Part shown: piece by piece, positions 36,138 through 46,033 of the stretch
Layout of the letters: each line of letters opens with the position of its first letter
Numbering within the stretch: position 1 is the first letter of the stretch
Origin: Roseinatronobacter domitianus
Lineage (GTDB): Bacteria > Pseudomonadota > Alphaproteobacteria > Rhodobacterales > Rhodobacteraceae
Assembly (NCBI RefSeq): GCF_023336755.1
Contig: NZ_JALZWP010000014.1
Location: 1 to 64,000 of the forward strand
Length of the DNA: 64,000 bases
Direction of reading: 5' to 3'
Translations under genes and position numbers: made by a program
Notes under the pieces: generated by a model
What the model was told of the DNA's origin: nothing
Seen by the model: only the letters and a program-made list of their open reading frames with translations
Databases searched by the model: none

Positions 36138-37529
36138 ATGTCCTTGACCAACACCCCTCCCACCGCTGAGTTGCAGGCGCTGGATGCGGCCCATCATATG
36201 CACCCGTTCACGGCGAACGGCGCTTTGGGGCAGAAAGGCGCGCGGATCATCACCCGGGCTCAAGGTGTGCGGCTGACCGACAGCAACGGCGAAGAATTGA
36301 TCGACGGAATGGCCGGGCTGTGGTGCGTCAATATTGGTTACGGGCGCGCGGAACTGGCAGAGGCGGCAGCGCGGCAAATGCGCGAGCTACCCTATTACAA
36401 CACGTTTTTCCAAACCAGCCATGTGCCCGCGCTAACGCTTGCGGCGAAACTGGCGGAGCTTGCGCCGGACGACCTGAACCATGTGTTCTTTGCCGGGTCG
36501 GGGTCGGAAGCGAATGACACCAATATCCGCATGGTGCGGCAGTATTGGGCGCTGAAGGGGCAGGCGCAACGCGGCACCATCATTGCACGGCGCAACGGGT
36601 ATCACGGGTCGACGATGGGCGGCGGGTCGCTTGGTGGCATGGCTGCGATGCACGCGCAGGGCGGGATGCCGATCCCCGGTATCGTGCATATCGACCAGCC
36701 TTATTGGTGGGGCGAGGGCGGCGACATGACGCCGGAAGAATTTGGCCTGGCCCGCGCGCGGGCGCTGGAGGAGAAAATCCTCGAAATCGGGCCGGAAACC
36801 GTTGCAGCCTTCATCGCGGAACCCGTGCAGGGCGCGGGCGGCGTTATCATCCCGCCCGACAGTTACTGGCCCGAAGTGCAACGGATCGTGGATAAATACG
36901 GCATCCTGCTGATCGCGGATGAGGTGATTACCGGGTTTGGCCGCCTTGGCCAGTGGTTTGGGTCGCAAAGCTACGGCATTCGCCCCCATATCATGACCAT
37001 CGCCAAAGGGTTGTCCTCTGGCTATCAGCCGATCGGCGGGTCGATCGTCTGCGACGAGGTGGCACAGACGATCGCGCAGGATGAGTTCAACCACGGCTAC
37101 ACCTATTCCGGGCATCCGGTGGCTGCGGCGGTGGCGTTGGAAAACCTGCGTATTCTGGACGAAGAAAGTATCGTCACGCGGGTCCGGGATGAAGCGGCGC
37201 CCTACCTTGCAAACGCATGGGCCACGCTGACGGACCACCCGCTTGTGGGCGAGGCAGTCAGCCGTGGGCTGATGGCCAGCCTTGCCTTGACGCCGGACAA
37301 AAGTAGCCGTGCCGCGTTTGCCGCCGGGCCGGGCCGTGCGGGCTATGTCTGCCGCGAATATTGTTTCGCCAACGGCCTTGTGATGCGCCATGTCGGGGAC
37401 CGGATGATTATTGCGCCGCCGCTTGTCATCTCGACCTCCGATATCGACGAATTGATTCGGCGCGCCCGCAACGCCCTGGACCAGACGCTGGAGCATCTGC
37501 ACCGTGATGGTGCGATGGTCGCCGCCTAG
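36138..37529 (+). CDS. Class III aminotransferase (omega-amino acid/diamine type)
   Basis: A 463-residue PLP-dependent aminotransferase. The PLP Lys is Lys290 (IAKGLSSGYQP), with ADEVITGFGR before it and the SGSEANDTN phosphate-binding turn near residue 120. The sequence resembles omega-amino acid:pyruvate and putrescine:pyruvate aminotransferases (SpuC-like). The donor (beta-alanine, putrescine, GABA or taurine) is not decided by sequence. The start at 36138 opens the family N-terminus MSLTNTPPTAELQALDAAHH. Confidence 0.82.
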   Translation: MSLTNTPPTAELQALDAAHHMHPFTANGALGQKGARIITRAQGVRLTDSNGEELIDGMAGLWCVNIGYGRAELAEAAARQMRELPYYNTFFQTSHVPALTLAAKLAELAPDDLNHVFFAGSGSEANDTNIRMVRQYWALKGQAQRGTIIARRNGYHGSTMGGGSLGGMAAMHAQGGMPIPGIVHIDQPYWWGEGGDMTPEEFGLARARALEEKILEIGPETVAAFIAEPVQGAGGVIIPPDSYWPEVQRIVDKYGILLIADEVITGFGRLGQWFGSQSYGIRPHIMTIAKGLSSGYQPIGGSIVCDEVAQTIAQDEFNHGYTYSGHPVAAAVALENLRILDEESIVTRVRDEAAPYLANAWATLTDHPLVGEAVSRGLMASLALTPDKSSRAAFAAGPGRAGYVCREYCFANGLVMRHVGDRMIIAPPLVISTSDIDELIRRARNALDQTLEHLHRDGAMVAA

Positions 37530-37536
37530 AGCCGGG

Positions 37537-38193
37537 TTAGTCGGGCGGCGGCATGCTGATCTGGCGGGCAGAGCAGGCGCGGTCCAGCACATCGACGCCG
37601 CAGGCCCGCGGTTGCAGGTCTTGCGTCAGGCACAGGCGGATTTCGCGCAGATCGCCATCACGGCAGGTGGTGATGACCATATCCGCCCCGAATTGCGGGT
37701 TCGCGTCGCGAAAGGCGGTTTCGACGGTGTCGGGCGTTGCGCGGGTTGTCCGGGTGATGCGGGTCAGCGAGTCGGGCCAACTTAGCCCTTCGAAGGCCGC
37801 GCGGGTTTGCCCGAAATAAGCATCTGCGCTCAACCCGCTGCACCGTCCATGTTTTTTCCATTGATGCCAGGCCAGCCCGCCGTCGCCCATGATATCGGCC
37901 ATAGCGCCGGTCTGGGCGCGGCTGGGATCACGCGCGTCCGTGTCACAATATTCGGGCCATCCGCCCCCGGTATATTGCGGCCACAGGCCATGCACTTGCC
38001 AGCCGGTGCCATCATCGCATTGTGGCGCCCCGCGCGCATCGCCTTCGGCATTGCACCAGCTGGGCGTCCAACTGAGCGCCAGCAGGTAATATGCGTCCTG
38101 CTCTGTGCTGTCGGCTTGCTGTCCCAGAACGTAGATTGCAGCCAAAACCAGAAGCGCCAATCCGCTCATACCCTTGCGCAGCAGCTTTTGCAT
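37537..38193 (-). CDS. Secreted ribonuclease T2
   Basis: A 218-residue RNase T2 with an N-terminal hydrophobic export signal (about 8-25). Both catalytic blocks are intact: VHGLWPQY (CAS1, His68) and WHQWKKHGRC (CAS2, His110 and His115). It cleaves RNA through a 2',3'-cyclic phosphate intermediate, outside the cytoplasm. Six or more Cys could form disulfides. The start at 38193 was chosen because it places the signal first. It is convergent with the aminotransferase (seven bases) and divergent from trcR. Confidence 0.9.
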   Translation of the reverse strand: MQKLLRKGMSGLALLVLAAIYVLGQQADSTEQDAYYLLALSWTPSWCNAEGDARGAPQCDDGTGWQVHGLWPQYTGGGWPEYCDTDARDPSRAQTGAMADIMGDGGLAWHQWKKHGRCSGLSADAYFGQTRAAFEGLSWPDSLTRITRTTRATPDTVETAFRDANPQFGADMVITTCRDGDLREIRLCLTQDLQPRACGVDVLDRACSARQISMPPPD

Positions 38194-38346
38194 TAGCCCT
38201 TCCCCTTGCAGCCCGACTTGGCTATAACCGCACCATCCCCCGATAGCGAGGAGAGGCAGGGTCCCCTGCAGCCGGTTTTCCGGCACATGATAACCCATGC
38301 GCACGCGCCAAGCGCGCTGCCGACATCAGATACAGGAGCGCCGCTC

Positions 38347-39123
38347 ATGTCGAAACCTCTTATGGCCAAGGCCACCGCCGTGTGGCTGGTGGACAACACC
38401 ACGCTCAGCTTCAAGCAGATTGCCGATTTTTGCGGCCTGCACGAATTGGAAGTGCAAGGTATTGCCGATGGCGATGTCGCCGGCGGTGTCAAGGGCTTCG
38501 ACCCGATGACCAATAACCAGCTTGACCAGATCGAAATCGACCGCGGTGAAAAAGACCCGCGTTATGCGCTCAAGTTGAAGTATAACCCCGCCTCGGAGGG
38601 TGAAGAGAAGCGCCGCGGGCCGCGGTACACGCCCTTGTCCAAGCGTCAGGACCGCCCGGCTTCCATCTTGTGGTTGGTCAAGTTCCATCCCGAATTGGCC
38701 GATGCGCAAATCCGCCGTCTTGTGGGCACCACGAATTCCACCATTGCCGCGATCCGCGAGCGCACGCATTGGAACATTGCCAATCTGCAACCTATTGATC
38801 CGGTGGCGCTTGGGCTGTGCAAGCAGTCTGAACTGGACGCAGAGGTGCGCAAGGCGGCTGACAAGCTGGCCAAGGAAGGCCGCGTCATGTCCGATGATGA
38901 GCGCCGGAAACTGGTATCGACCGAGCAATCTTTGGAAATGGACCCGGACCCGAAAATGCCCGCCGGGATTGCCGGGTTGGAGAATTTCTCGGTCAGCGAT
39001 ATGAAATCGGAACAGGAAGAGCAGAAATCATCCGCCGATTATTCGGATGCAGACAGCTTCTTCAACCTGCCTGATGAGGATGATGAAGACGAGGATGAAG
39101 AAGACGACCGCACATCGCGTTGA
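38347..39123 (+). CDS. trcR: DUF1013 cell-cycle regulator TrcR
   Basis: A 258-residue DUF1013 protein, a family found almost only in alphaproteobacteria and named TrcR for its role as an essential cell-cycle-linked transcription regulator that associates with RNA polymerase. Residues about 8-45 form a helix-turn-helix-like segment (LVDNTTLSFKQIADFCGLH) and about 90-140 a second one (GTTNSTIAAIRERTHW). The last 20 residues are an unusually acidic Asp/Glu tail. AGGAG eight bases before the ATG supports the start. Confidence 0.88.
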   Translation: MSKPLMAKATAVWLVDNTTLSFKQIADFCGLHELEVQGIADGDVAGGVKGFDPMTNNQLDQIEIDRGEKDPRYALKLKYNPASEGEEKRRGPRYTPLSKRQDRPASILWLVKFHPELADAQIRRLVGTTNSTIAAIRERTHWNIANLQPIDPVALGLCKQSELDAEVRKAADKLAKEGRVMSDDERRKLVSTEQSLEMDPDPKMPAGIAGLENFSVSDMKSEQEEQKSSADYSDADSFFNLPDEDDEDEDEEDDRTSR

Positions 39124-39193
39124 GCGGCTTTTCCCTGCCGGCAAATCGCGCTAAGCGGGGGCGAAAACAGACCAACAGGCCGGGGACAGACCC

Positions 39194-41614
39194 ATGAAAT
39201 TCACCATGTCATGGTTGCGGGACCATCTAGAGACGTCCGCCACTCTGGATGAAGTGCTTTACGCGCTGACCGATCTGGGGCTGGAGGTAGAGGGCGTCAC
39301 CGACCCTGCCGCCAGTTTGGGTGCCTTCACGATTGCCCGCGTGATCGAGGCGGTTCAACACCCCGATGCCGACCGCCTGCGCTTGTGCCGGGTCGAGGCT
39401 TGGCCGAACGGTCCTGACGCCGCCTCGGAAGAGGTGCAGGTGGTATGCGGCGCGCCCAATGCACGCACAGGGTTGGTCGGCGTGTTTGCGCCCGTCGGCA
39501 CGCATGTGCCGGGCACGGGTGTGGACCTGAAACCGGGCGTCATACGCGGGCAGGCAAGCAATGGGATGCTGTGTTCCGAACGCGAGCTGGAACTGTCGGA
39601 AGATCATGATGGTATAATCGAGCTGCCTGAGGATGCGCCGCTGGGCGTGCGATACATAGACTATGCCGGGCTGAATGATCCGGTTATCGAAATCGCGATC
39701 ACGCCCAACCGCCCGGATGCGCTGGGCGTGCGCGGGATTGCGCGTGATCTGGCCGCGCGTGGGCTTGGCACGCTGAAGCCCTTGGCGGTGGAGCCGGTGG
39801 CCGGGACCTTCCCGTGCCCCATTGGCGTGCAGATTTCGCCAGAGTTGAAGGACAAGGGCTGCCCCATCTTTGCCGGTCGCCTTGTGCGCGGGGTGACCAA
39901 CGGCCCCTCGCCCGACTGGTTGCAAAAACGGCTGCGCGCGATTGGTCTACGGCCCATTTCGGCGCTGGTGGACATAACCAATTTCTTCACTTTCGACCTG
40001 AATCGCCCGTTGCATGTGTTCGATGCGAGCAAGGTGCAGGGTGCGTTGCGCATTCACCCGGCGGCAGGTGGCGAGCAGTTCCTTGCGCTTGATGACAAGA
40101 CCTACACGCTCGGCGCTGACCAGATGGTTATCTCCGACGATAACGGCGTTGAAAGCCTTGCCGGTGTCATGGGCGGCGCGGCCTCTGGCTGTTCCGGGGA
40201 CACCGTCGATGTGTTCATCGAATCCGCCTACTGGGACCCGATCACCATTGCCGCCACGGGCCGCGCGCTGAAAATCAATTCCGACGCGCGCTACCGGTTC
40301 GAGCGCGGCGTAGATCCGGCCTTTACGCTGGACGGGTTGGAACTGTCCACGCGCATGGTGATGGACCTGTGCGGGGGGGAAGCGTCTGAAGTGGTCGTTG
40401 ATGGCACCATCCCCGACACTGCGCGCAGCTACACGTTCGACCCCGCCCGCGTTGGGTCGCTGGTGGGTATGGATATTCCCGAAGCCACGCAGCGGGCAAC
40501 ACTGGAAACGCTGGGCTTTACGCTGCAAGGCAATCAGGCCAGCCCGCCAAGCTGGCGGCCCGATGTGTTGGGCGCGGCTGACTTGGTCGAGGAAATCGCA
40601 CGTGTCGCATCTTTGACCAAACTGGAAGGCAAGCCTTTGCCACGCCCGCAAGCCGGTGTGCCCCGCGCGATCCTGACGCCGTTGCAAACGCGCGAGCGGG
40701 CTGCGCGGCGAATGCTGGCGGGGTTGGGATATAATGAATGCGTCACATATAGCTTCATCGACGCGGACAGTGCGGCGTTGTTTGGCGGCGGTGCGGATGC
40801 CACGCGTCTGCAAAACCCGATCAGCTCTGAAATGACGCATATGCGCCCTGACCTTTTGCCGGGGCTGTTGCAAGCGGCCGCCCGCAACCAGGCGCGCGGG
40901 GCGATGGATTTGTCTTTGTTCGAGGTCGGCCCTGCATTTGCAGGCGGCGAACCGGGTGAGCAGCAAGTGCAAGCCGCAGCCATCTTGGTTGGTGCCAATA
41001 CGGGGCGCGACCCGCATGCCAGCCGCCGCGTGGTGGACCTGTATGACGCCAAAGCCGATGCCGAAGCAGTGCTCTCGGCCATCGGTGCGCCGTTGAAAAT
41101 GCAGATCAACCGCAACATGCCGGGTTGGTTCCATCCGGGGCGGGCCGGTGTCTTGTCGCTGGGGCCAAAACTGCCGCTTGCGATCTTTGGCGAAGTTCAC
41201 CCGCGCATTATTCGTCATTACGGGTTGAAGGGCGCTGTCATGGCGCTGACCGTGATGGTTGAAAACCCGCCCCGTCCAAAGGCGCGCAAGACTGCCCGTG
41301 GCGCGCTGTCCGGCAACCGTCTGCAAGCCGTGGAACGCGATTTCGCCTTTGTGCTGAATGCAGATGTCGAAGCGGCGCAGGTCGTCAACGCCGCGATGGG
41401 GGCCGACAAGGCGCTGATCGCTGATGTGCAGGTGTTCGACGAGTTCACCGGCGACAAGGCTGCGGCGCAGCTTGGCGAGGGGCGCAAGTCTCTGGCGATT
41501 GCTGTGCGTCTGCAACCGGGCGACCGCACGCTAACCGATGAAGATATCGAGGCGGTCGGCGCCAAGATTATCGCCAAGGTCGAAAAAGCCACTGGGGGCA
41601 CCTTGCGAGGGTAG
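39194..41614 (+). CDS. pheT: Phenylalanyl-tRNA synthetase beta subunit
   Basis: An 806-residue PheT with the family start MKFTMSWLRDHLETSA, an EMAP-type tRNA-binding domain (about 40-150), B3/B4 editing domain (about 200-390), B5 domain, catalytic-like core and a C-terminal ferredoxin-fold anticodon-binding domain (about 710-806, ending in LTDEDIEAVGAKIIAKVEKATG). Length is normal. It follows trcR by 70 bases; its partner pheS lies 30 kb away at 8200, so the subunits are made from separate transcripts. Confidence 0.96.
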   Translation: MKFTMSWLRDHLETSATLDEVLYALTDLGLEVEGVTDPAASLGAFTIARVIEAVQHPDADRLRLCRVEAWPNGPDAASEEVQVVCGAPNARTGLVGVFAPVGTHVPGTGVDLKPGVIRGQASNGMLCSERELELSEDHDGIIELPEDAPLGVRYIDYAGLNDPVIEIAITPNRPDALGVRGIARDLAARGLGTLKPLAVEPVAGTFPCPIGVQISPELKDKGCPIFAGRLVRGVTNGPSPDWLQKRLRAIGLRPISALVDITNFFTFDLNRPLHVFDASKVQGALRIHPAAGGEQFLALDDKTYTLGADQMVISDDNGVESLAGVMGGAASGCSGDTVDVFIESAYWDPITIAATGRALKINSDARYRFERGVDPAFTLDGLELSTRMVMDLCGGEASEVVVDGTIPDTARSYTFDPARVGSLVGMDIPEATQRATLETLGFTLQGNQASPPSWRPDVLGAADLVEEIARVASLTKLEGKPLPRPQAGVPRAILTPLQTRERAARRMLAGLGYNECVTYSFIDADSAALFGGGADATRLQNPISSEMTHMRPDLLPGLLQAAARNQARGAMDLSLFEVGPAFAGGEPGEQQVQAAAILVGANTGRDPHASRRVVDLYDAKADAEAVLSAIGAPLKMQINRNMPGWFHPGRAGVLSLGPKLPLAIFGEVHPRIIRHYGLKGAVMALTVMVENPPRPKARKTARGALSGNRLQAVERDFAFVLNADVEAAQVVNAAMGADKALIADVQVFDEFTGDKAAAQLGEGRKSLAIAVRLQPGDRTLTDEDIEAVGAKIIAKVEKATGGTLRG

Positions 41615-41683
41615 CGGCAAACACTCGACATCCGTGGCAAGGGGCTTTACCCCAAAAGCACAACCTGAAGCCGGGGACCGTCC

Positions 41684-42241
41684 ATGATCGACATCACGAC
41701 AACCGCTCTGCCAGAGGTCAAGGTCATTACGCCTCGGCGGTTTGGCGACGCGCGTGGCTGGTTCAGCGAAAGCTGGAACCGCAAGACACTGCTGGCCGCC
41801 GGGCTGGACTTGCCCGAATTCGTGCAGGACAATCATTCCTTGTCGGCGCAAGTGGGCACGCTCCGGGGGCTGCATTTTCAAAGCCCGCCCCATGCACAAG
41901 GCAAGCTGGTGCGCTGCGCGCGCGGTGCGCTGCTGGATGTCGCGGTTGATGCGCGGCGCGGTTCTCCGCGTTACGGGCATTGGGTGGCCCATGAATTGTC
42001 TGAAGACAATGGTCGCCAGCTTTGGGTTCCGCCCGGATTTTTGCACGGGTTCGTCACGCTGATGCCCAATACAGAGATTAATTACAAATGCACCGACCAT
42101 TACGCGCCCGAATGCGATGGCGCGGTTTTGTGGAGCAGTCTTGGCATTGATTGGGGCGTGGACGCACCGACCCTGTCTGACAAGGATGCTGTTGCAACAC
42201 CGTTCGACACGTTCGAGTCGCCATTTGACTACGAAGGATAG
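41684..42241 (+). CDS. rfbC: dTDP-4-dehydrorhamnose 3,5-epimerase
   Basis: A 185-residue RmlC cupin converting dTDP-4-keto-6-deoxyglucose to dTDP-4-keto-rhamnose. The conserved RGLHFQSPPHAQGKLVRC block and PPGFLHGFV are present. It is the first gene of rfbCBDA, followed after nine bases by rfbB. Together the four genes make dTDP-L-rhamnose for surface polysaccharide. Confidence 0.95.
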   Translation: MIDITTTALPEVKVITPRRFGDARGWFSESWNRKTLLAAGLDLPEFVQDNHSLSAQVGTLRGLHFQSPPHAQGKLVRCARGALLDVAVDARRGSPRYGHWVAHELSEDNGRQLWVPPGFLHGFVTLMPNTEINYKCTDHYAPECDGAVLWSSLGIDWGVDAPTLSDKDAVATPFDTFESPFDYEG

Positions 42242-42250
42242 GATTTGAAC

Positions 42251-43294
42251 ATGAAGCTGTTGGTGACGGGCGGGGCAGGGTTCATCGGCTCTGCCGTGGT
42301 GCGGCTGGCGGTTGCGCGCGGTCATTCGGTCGTGAACCTGGATGCGCTGACCTATGCCGCCTGTCTGGACAACGTGGCCACAGTGGCGGATAATCCGCGT
42401 TACAGCTTTGAGCAGGCCGATATCCGTGACCGTGCCGCGATGGACCGCATTCTGGCACAGCACAAGCCCGATGCGATCATGCATCTGGCCGCCGAAAGCC
42501 ATGTTGACCGGTCCATAGACGGTCCGGGCACGTTTATTGAGACCAATATCACCGGCACCTACACACTTCTGGAAGCCGCGCGCGCCTATTGGGTGGCGCA
42601 GGGCCGCCCCAGCAGTTTTCGCTTTCACCATATCAGCACGGATGAGGTGTTCGGCAGTCTTGGTTCAGAAGGGCAGTTCACCGAAGAGACGCCCTATGAC
42701 CCGCGCAGCCCCTATTCGGCCAGCAAAGCGGCGAGCGATCATCTGGTGCAGGCATGGCACCACACTTACGGCTTGCCGATTGTTCTGACCAACTGCTCTA
42801 ACAATTACGGCCCCTATCATTTCCCGGAAAAGCTGATCCCGGTCATCATTCTGAATGCGCTGGCGGGCAAACCGCTGCCGATCTATGGCGACGGGTCCAA
42901 TGTGCGCGACTGGTTGTATGTCGAGGATCACGCCGATGCGCTTCTGCTGGTGGTGCAGCAGGGCGCGGTTGGGCGCAGCTACAACATTGGGGGCGAGAAT
43001 GAGCGCAGCAATCTGGATCTGGTGCGCAGCTTGTGCGGCATTCTGGATGAGTTGCGCCCCAAGCCGCAGGGCAGCTACGCAGACCAGATCACTTTTGTCA
43101 CCGACCGCCCCGGCCATGACGCGCGCTACGCGATCGACCCCGCCCGCGTCAGCACGGAACTGGGCTGGCGGCCCTCGGTCACAGTGGAAGAAGGGCTGCG
43201 GCGCACTGTCGAATGGTATCTGGCCAACGAAGGCTGGTGGCGCGCCCTGCAAGAGCGCTCTGGTGTAGGCGAACGGTTGGGGGTCAAGTCATGA
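42251..43294 (+). CDS. rfbB: dTDP-glucose 4,6-dehydratase
   Basis: A 347-residue extended short-chain dehydrogenase with the NAD motif GGAGFIGSA, the [10 protein letters not shown] substrate strand and the YSASKAASD Tyr-Lys pair. It forms dTDP-4-keto-6-deoxyglucose. ATG at 42251 was preferred over an in-frame TTG six bases earlier. Its stop overlaps the rfbD start by four bases (ATGA). Confidence 0.95.
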   Translation: MKLLVTGGAGFIGSAVVRLAVARGHSVVNLDALTYAACLDNVATVADNPRYSFEQADIRDRAAMDRILAQHKPDAIMHLAAESHVDRSIDGPGTFIETNITGTYTLLEAARAYWVAQGRPSSFRFHHISTDEVFGSLGSEGQFTEETPYDPRSPYSASKAASDHLVQAWHHTYGLPIVLTNCSNNYGPYHFPEKLIPVIILNALAGKPLPIYGDGSNVRDWLYVEDHADALLLVVQQGAVGRSYNIGGENERSNLDLVRSLCGILDELRPKPQGSYADQITFVTDRPGHDARYAIDPARVSTELGWRPSVTVEEGLRRTVEWYLANEGWWRALQERSGVGERLGVKS

Positions 43295-44139
43295 TCCTTG
43301 TCTTTGGGAAAACAGGGCAGGTTGCCACCGAAATTGCCCGCTTGGCACCCGAGGCGCTTTGCGTTGGCCGTGACCGCGTTGACTTGGCCGACCCGGATGC
43401 GTGTCGCGATCTGGTGCTTGATGTGGCGCCAAGCGGCATCATCAACGCCGCCGCCTATACGGCTGTGGACCGCGCCGAAGAGGACGAGGCGCTTGCCACC
43501 CGCATTAACGGCGATGCCCCTGCTTCTATGGCGCAGGCTGCCGCGCGGCTGGGTGTGCCTTTCGTGCATATCTCGACCGATTATGTGTTCGACGGCGCGG
43601 GAGAGCAGCCTTTCACGCCGGAAGATCCGACCGCGCCCCTGGGTGTTTACGGGCGCTCGAAACTGGTGGGCGAGCAGGGCGTCACGGCAGCTGGTGGCGC
43701 AGCCGCTATTTTGCGCACATCCTGGGTGTTTTCGGCGCATGGCAACAATTTCGTCAAGACCATGCTGCGCCTTGGCGGCGATCGCGACAAGCTGACAGTT
43801 GTGGCCGACCAGATCGGCGGCCCAACGCCCGCGCGTGACATTGCTGCGGCTTGCCTGACCATGTTGGATGGTTTGCGCGAAGACCCTGGCCGCGCGGGCC
43901 TATACCATTTCGCAGGTGCACCCGACACAAGCTGGGCCGGGTTCGCGCGTGAGATCATGGCACAGGCCGGGCTGGCCTGCGTGGTCGAAGATATTCCAAC
44001 CAGTGCTTATCCGACCCCGGCGCGCCGCCCGCTGAATTCGCGGATGGATTGCGCAAAACTTGCGCGTTTCGGGCTGGAGCGTCCGGATTGGCGCGCGGGG
44101 CTGGCCCTTGTCCTTGCAGAGCTTGGAGCAAACACATGA
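43291..44139 (+). CDS. rfbD: dTDP-4-dehydrorhamnose reductase
   Basis: A 282-residue RmlD reductase with the short NADPH motif GKTGQVA, the [10 protein letters not shown] strand and the YGRSKLVGE Tyr-Lys pair. It finishes dTDP-L-rhamnose. ATGA overlaps join it to rfbB upstream and rfbA downstream, so the three are translationally coupled. Confidence 0.95.
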   Translation: MILVFGKTGQVATEIARLAPEALCVGRDRVDLADPDACRDLVLDVAPSGIINAAAYTAVDRAEEDEALATRINGDAPASMAQAAARLGVPFVHISTDYVFDGAGEQPFTPEDPTAPLGVYGRSKLVGEQGVTAAGGAAAILRTSWVFSAHGNNFVKTMLRLGGDRDKLTVVADQIGGPTPARDIAAACLTMLDGLREDPGRAGLYHFAGAPDTSWAGFAREIMAQAGLACVVEDIPTSAYPTPARRPLNSRMDCAKLARFGLERPDWRAGLALVLAELGANT

Positions 44140-45008
44140 CCACTCGCAAAGGCATTATTCTGGCTGGCGGAACCGGGTCGCGGCTATGGCCGATCACACA
44201 GGGCGTGTCGAAGCAGCTTATGCCGGTTTACGATAAGCCGATGATCTACTACCCGCTTTCGGTGCTGATGCTGGCAGGCATACGCGAGATCGCGATGATT
44301 ACCACGCCAGACGATCAGGCGCAGTTTCAGCGCCTGCTGGGGGATGGCAGCCAATGGGGCATTGCGCTGGAATGGATCGTGCAGCCAAAGCCCGAAGGGC
44401 TTGCGCAAGCCTATGTGCTGGCAGAGGATTTTCTTGCCGAAAACCCCTCGGCCATGGTGCTGGGCGATAATATCTTTTACGGCCACGGCCTGCCAGAACG
44501 GATGGCCCGTGCAGATACGCGCGGTGGCGGGACTGTGTTTGGCTATCGGGTCAGCGACCCCGAACGCTATGGCGTTGTGGGGTTTGCAAGCGATGGCACG
44601 GTCAATGAGATTGTCGAGAAACCTGACGCCCCACCGTCCAACTATGCTGTCACTGGCTTGTATTTCCTTGATGAAACCGCGCCGGAACGTGCGCGTGCGG
44701 TGCAACCCTCGGCGCGGGGCGAATTGGAAATAGCCGATCTTCTGGAATCTTACCGCCATGATGGCGCGCTGAATGTCGAACTTATGGGGCGCGGCTATGC
44801 GTGGCTGGATACGGGCACGCATGCCAGCCTGCTGGATGCCGGAAACTTCGTGCGCACGCTTCAGGACCGGCAGGGAACGCAGGTCGGTTGCCCAGAGGAA
44901 ATTGCCTTCGAGAATGGGTGGCTGTCCGTTGAAGGATTGCGCGCGCGCGCCGATCTGTATGCCAAGACCGGCTATGGCGCTTATCTGCGGGGGCTGGTGC
45001 GGTCCTGA
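44136..45008 (+). CDS. rfbA: Glucose-1-phosphate thymidylyltransferase
   Basis: A 290-residue RmlA that activates glucose-1-phosphate with dTTP and is normally feedback-inhibited by dTDP-L-rhamnose. The nucleotide motif AGGTGSRLWPIT, QPKPEGLAQA and LGDNIFYGHG are intact. It is last in rfbCBDA and convergent with the LysR gene at 45018, only nine bases away, with no hairpin between. Confidence 0.96.
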   Translation: MTTRKGIILAGGTGSRLWPITQGVSKQLMPVYDKPMIYYPLSVLMLAGIREIAMITTPDDQAQFQRLLGDGSQWGIALEWIVQPKPEGLAQAYVLAEDFLAENPSAMVLGDNIFYGHGLPERMARADTRGGGTVFGYRVSDPERYGVVGFASDGTVNEIVEKPDAPPSNYAVTGLYFLDETAPERARAVQPSARGELEIADLLESYRHDGALNVELMGRGYAWLDTGTHASLLDAGNFVRTLQDRQGTQVGCPEEIAFENGWLSVEGLRARADLYAKTGYGAYLRGLVRS

Positions 45009-45017
45009 GCGATGGGG

Positions 45018-45923
45018 CTACCACTCTGGTTTTTCGAAGTGATCTATCAGGAAATCCAGCAAGCAACGCAAGCGCGGTTGTATGTTGCGCCCCGGTAGAA
45101 ACACCGCATGAAAGGCGGCGTCATCTTGTTGCGTGAACTGGTCCAGCAGTGGCACCAATTCGCCACGGGCAATGGCAGGTTTGGCAAGATGCTCGGCGCA
45201 GCGCATGATCCCGACACCGTCCCGGCAAAGCTGAAACATAGCCATGCCGGTATTGCAGCGCACACGGCCTTTGGCCTCGTGGCGGTAGGGGCCGTCCGGC
45301 GTTTCGAACTGCCACAGGTTCAGATGCGTGCGCGCGCCATCCCAGCACAGGCTGGGAAAGGCCGACAAATCCTCTGGCCACTGGGGCTGCCCGAATTGCG
45401 CAACCAGTGACGGCGCGGCGACGACAATACGGCGTAAAGCGCATAACCGCCGGGCGCGCAGGGTCGAATCCGTCAACTGCCCCATGCGAATGGCAAGGTC
45501 GATCCGATCTTCGATCAGGTTGACGCTGTCATCGGTGAGCACAAGGTCAAGGTCGATCTTTGGGTGCTTGGCCAGAAAGCTAGGCAAGATCGGTGTGATC
45601 CGGTCCAGCCCAAAGGCCAGCGGGGCAGAGACCCGCACCAACCCCGCCACCTGCTCGGCGCTGGTTTGCAAGGCAGCCTCGGCTTGCTCGACGCCGTCGA
45701 TGGCACTGCGGCAGCCGTCAAGATAGACCCGCCCCTCTGGTGTCAGGGAATGACCGCGTGTCGTGCGGTGTAAAAGCCTTGCGCCCAGCCGATCTTCCAG
45801 CCGTGCAATTGTCTGGCTGACGAAGGGTTGACTGACCCGAAGCGCCTGCGCCGCAGCGGTGAAGCCGCCAGATTCGGCAACCGCCGAAAAGACGCGCATG
45901 GCCAGTAACCGGTCATCTTTCAT
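45018..45923 (-). CDS. LysR-family regulator divergent from a class II aldolase
   Basis: A 301-residue LysR protein with a winged helix-turn-helix at about 5-65 (GGFTAAAQALRVSQPFVSQT) and a substrate-binding effector domain at about 90-295. It belongs to the common CrgA-like/LysR group of unknown inducer. It is divergent from the aldolase at 46034 over 110 bases, so the aldolase is its likely target. The start at 45923 (MKDDRLLAMRVF) gives the normal LysR N-terminus. Confidence 0.85.
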   Translation of the reverse strand: MKDDRLLAMRVFSAVAESGGFTAAAQALRVSQPFVSQTIARLEDRLGARLLHRTTRGHSLTPEGRVYLDGCRSAIDGVEQAEAALQTSAEQVAGLVRVSAPLAFGLDRITPILPSFLAKHPKIDLDLVLTDDSVNLIEDRIDLAIRMGQLTDSTLRARRLCALRRIVVAAPSLVAQFGQPQWPEDLSAFPSLCWDGARTHLNLWQFETPDGPYRHEAKGRVRCNTGMAMFQLCRDGVGIMRCAEHLAKPAIARGELVPLLDQFTQQDDAAFHAVFLPGRNIQPRLRCLLDFLIDHFEKPEW

Positions 45924-46033
45924 GTCAGCCCCTTTCGCCGCGGCGATAAGTGTCATTGCGGATGTATCATTGACCGCACGGCCCGCTGCCCGCGATACTA
46001 ATGGCAACGCAACTTTGTCCGAAAGGGTTTGTC

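Noticed and set aside
41636-41665. Short GGGG/CCCC inverted repeat between pheT and rfbC as a terminator
   Set aside because: The stem is only four bases with no T-run, too weak to call.
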